From assembly GCA_900546615.1 (NCBI GenBank), contig URDJ01000034.1, positions 1 through 30,376 of the forward strand: a stretch of DNA of 30,376 nt, given 5' to 3'. The translations under genes were made by a program, and so were the position numbers. Shown here piece by piece: positions 28,976 to 30,376 of this stretch. The notes under the pieces were generated by a model. It saw only the letters and a list, made by a program, of their open reading frames with translations. It was not told the DNA's origin and did no database searches. Within the stretch, counting starts at the first letter, position 1, and the number at the start of each line of letters is the position of its first letter. Source of the DNA: an uncultured Eubacteriales bacterium. GTDB lineage: Bacteria; Bacillota; Clostridia; Oscillospirales; Oscillospiraceae.

Positions 28976-30160
28976 ATGAAAAAACTTGAAAGGCCGGCGT
29001 TGAGCCTCATACTCGTACTGTGTCTCATGCTCTCTGCCTGCGGCTCGGCTTCGAACACGGAGCTGCCCGACCCGACGGCGGAGCCTGTGCCCACGGCGAC
29101 GCCGGAACCGACGCCTACGCCAGACCCTGTGAAGACCAAGGCGGAGGCGCTGCTGGCGGACATGAGCCTGCACGAGAAAGTCTGCCAGCTGTTCGTGGTG
29201 CGGCCGGAGGAGCTGACGGGCCTGTCGCCCGTGACCGTCGCGGGCGAGGCGACGCAGCAGGCGCTCGAGAACTACCCCGTAGGCGGCCTGATCTACAGCG
29301 TGGACAACCTCGTGACGCAGGAACAGACGCGGGAAATGATAGAGAACACGCAGTCGTACTCGAAGATACCGCTCATCATAAGCGCAGACGAGGAGGGCGG
29401 TAACGTGGGCCGGCTCATGTACAAGCTGGGCACGACCTTCATCCACTCCATGTACAGCTACAAGGACGAAGGCCCGGAGACGGCCTACCAGAACGCCCTG
29501 ACCATCGGTACGGATATGGTGAGCTGCCTTTTCAACACGGACTACGCGCCGGTTGCGGACGTGTGGACGAACCCGGCCAACACGGTCATAGGCGACCGGG
29601 CCTACTCGGACGACTTTGAGCAGGCGGCGGAGCTGGTGGCCTCTGCGGTGCAGGGCTTCACTGACGCGGGCGTGGTGTGCTGCCTCAAGCACTTCCCGGG
29701 CCACGGCGACACGGACACGGACACGCACGAGGGCGCGGCGGTGGTGAACAAGAGCCTCGAGGAGCTGAGAGCGGGCGAACTGCTGCCCTTCATTTCGGGC
29801 ATAGAGGCCGGGGCGGACATGGTGATGATAGGCCACATCACGGTGACGGCGCTGGACGAGGTGCCGGCGACCATCTCAGAGGCGGTCATCTCCGGCCTGC
29901 TCCGGGAAGAACTGGGCTGGGACGGCGTGGTGATAACCGACTCGCTGGATATGGGCGCCATGGCTGGATACGACAACGGCGAGGTCTGCGTGCGCTTCAT
30001 CGAGGCGGGCGGGGACATCCTGCTGGGCGTGCCCGACCTGGCCGCGGCGGTGAGCGCGGTAGAGGCGGCGGTGTCCGAGGGCTGCCTGACGGAGCAACGC
30101 CTGGACGAGAGCGTCCAGAGGATACTGGAGCTGAAGATAGAGCACGGCATCATATCCTGA
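28976..30160 (+). CDS. Glycoside hydrolase family 3 lipoprotein (NagZ-like beta-N-acetylhexosaminidase)
   Basis: A 394-residue secreted lipoprotein. The signal peptide ends at the lipobox LSAC (Cys22). A Pro/Thr/Glu-rich linker covers about 30-52 (PTATPEPTPTPDP), and the GH3 barrel follows. The NagZ motif KHFPGHGDTDTDTH lies at 238-251, carrying the His-Asp general-acid dyad, and the nucleophile Asp is D322 in VVITDSLDMGA. Such enzymes cut beta-N-acetylglucosamine from wall fragments outside the cell in Firmicutes. GGGGG lies about 10 bases before ATG 28976. Monocistronic. Confidence 0.93.
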   Translation: MKKLERPALSLILVLCLMLSACGSASNTELPDPTAEPVPTATPEPTPTPDPVKTKAEALLADMSLHEKVCQLFVVRPEELTGLSPVTVAGEATQQALENYPVGGLIYSVDNLVTQEQTREMIENTQSYSKIPLIISADEEGGNVGRLMYKLGTTFIHSMYSYKDEGPETAYQNALTIGTDMVSCLFNTDYAPVADVWTNPANTVIGDRAYSDDFEQAAELVASAVQGFTDAGVVCCLKHFPGHGDTDTDTHEGAAVVNKSLEELRAGELLPFISGIEAGADMVMIGHITVTALDEVPATISEAVISGLLREELGWDGVVITDSLDMGAMAGYDNGEVCVRFIEAGGDILLGVPDLAAAVSAVEAAVSEGCLTEQRLDESVQRILELKIEHGIIS

Positions 30161-30174
30161 CCCGGAAAAGCAAA

Positions 30175-30206
30175 ACAGGCCCTCCTGCGAGGAGGGCCTG
30201 TTTTTT
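30175..30206 (+). terminator. Terminator of the NagZ-like gene
   Basis: ACAGGCCCTCCT (30175-30186) pairs with AGGAGGGCCTGT (30190-30201), followed by a T run ending at 30206. Confidence 0.93.
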
Positions 30207-30264
30207 CGCCAGACTGGTGCAGAAATGCGGACGCCGGAGCCGGCGGGAATTTTTCACAACCCTC

Positions 30265-30311
30265 TTGACAAACTGAGAATATTGTATATAATCAATATAC
30301 ACAATATACAA
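30265..30311 (+). promoter_or_regulatory. Promoter and palindromic operator of the terminal GntR gene
   Basis: TTGACA (30265-30270) and TATAAT (30287-30292) are 16 bases apart. Overlapping the -10 is TTGTATAT (30282-30289), mirrored by ATATACAA (30304-30311), with a third half-site ATATAC (30295-30300) between. GTATAT-5-ATATAC is also a perfect inverted repeat. Autoregulation by the adjacent GntR protein is likely. Confidence 0.8.
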
Positions 30312-30323
30312 GGGTGATCATAC

Positions 30324-30376
30324 TTGGATATCAAAATCAGCAATGCGGGCGGGGTGCCGATATATGAGCAGATCGT
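30324..30376 (+). CDS. GntR-family regulator, 5' end only
   Basis: TTG 30324, with AGGGTGAT (30311-30318) about 6 bases upstream, starts MDIKISNAGGVPIYEQI, the familiar opening of YtrA-type GntR regulators (PIYEQI). The window ends after 17 codons, so nothing more can be said about effector domain or partners. Confidence 0.8.
   Translation, partial: MDIKISNAGGVPIYEQI

Overview
The window reads as chromosomal DNA of a GC-rich, endospore-forming, anaerobic Firmicute, most likely in the Oscillospiraceae/Ruminococcaceae sphere of the Clostridia. This is inferred from four things: spoVAD and spoVAE, a four-subunit 2-oxoacid:ferredoxin oxidoreductase, a PyrR-controlled uracil permease with a Gram-positive attenuator, and sigma-A-like promoters with strong AGGAGG-type ribosome binding sites. 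TTG and GTG starts are common. Most long overlapping frames are antisense shadows caused by high GC.

Layout, left half. The 3' part of tRNA-Ser(TGA) is followed by a decayed C39-like peptidase gene, a DegV-family gene and, on the minus strand, a small PepSY-like gene. Next come a classic pyr attenuator with pyrR and a uracil permease, the rpsF-ssb-rpsR operon, a minus-strand dCMP deaminase coupled to a miniature flavodoxin remnant, and queH-queT (queuosine metabolism). A minus-strand nucleotidyltransferase, spoVAD-spoVAE, and a giant orphan BlaR1-like M56 metallopeptidase with a propeller-like extracellular region complete this half.

Layout, right half. A probable seven-gene minus-strand operon (19193 down to 14103) encodes a FadR/GntR regulator, a ketopantoate-reductase-family protein, a P-loop ATPase and the ferredoxin, alpha, beta and gamma subunits of a 2-oxoacid:ferredoxin oxidoreductase. 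A plus-strand YtrA-type regulator-ABC transporter operon with a palindromic operator follows. A minus-strand five-gene operon then joins a FecBCD/BtuFCD-type importer to two siroheme genes (precorrin-2 dehydrogenase and a CobA-HemD fusion). Next come two overlapping G3E (COG0523) GTPases, one His-rich and one apparently fused to a YcgQ-like DUF1980 domain, then a NagZ-like glycoside hydrolase 3 lipoprotein and the first codons of another GntR gene behind a palindromic operator.

Functional themes are nucleotide metabolism (pyrR, permease, dCMP deaminase), tRNA modification (queH, queT), metal and tetrapyrrole handling (importer, siroheme genes, G3E GTPases), and ferredoxin-linked 2-oxoacid oxidation. 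No CRISPR array, insertion sequence or intact prophage is visible. The points most worth following are the 1.2-kb-residue-class M56 sensor with twin operators but no BlaI, the G3E-DUF1980 fusion, the regulator-to-oxidoreductase operon, the internally deleted flavodoxin, and an interrupted small gene behind the G3E pair.
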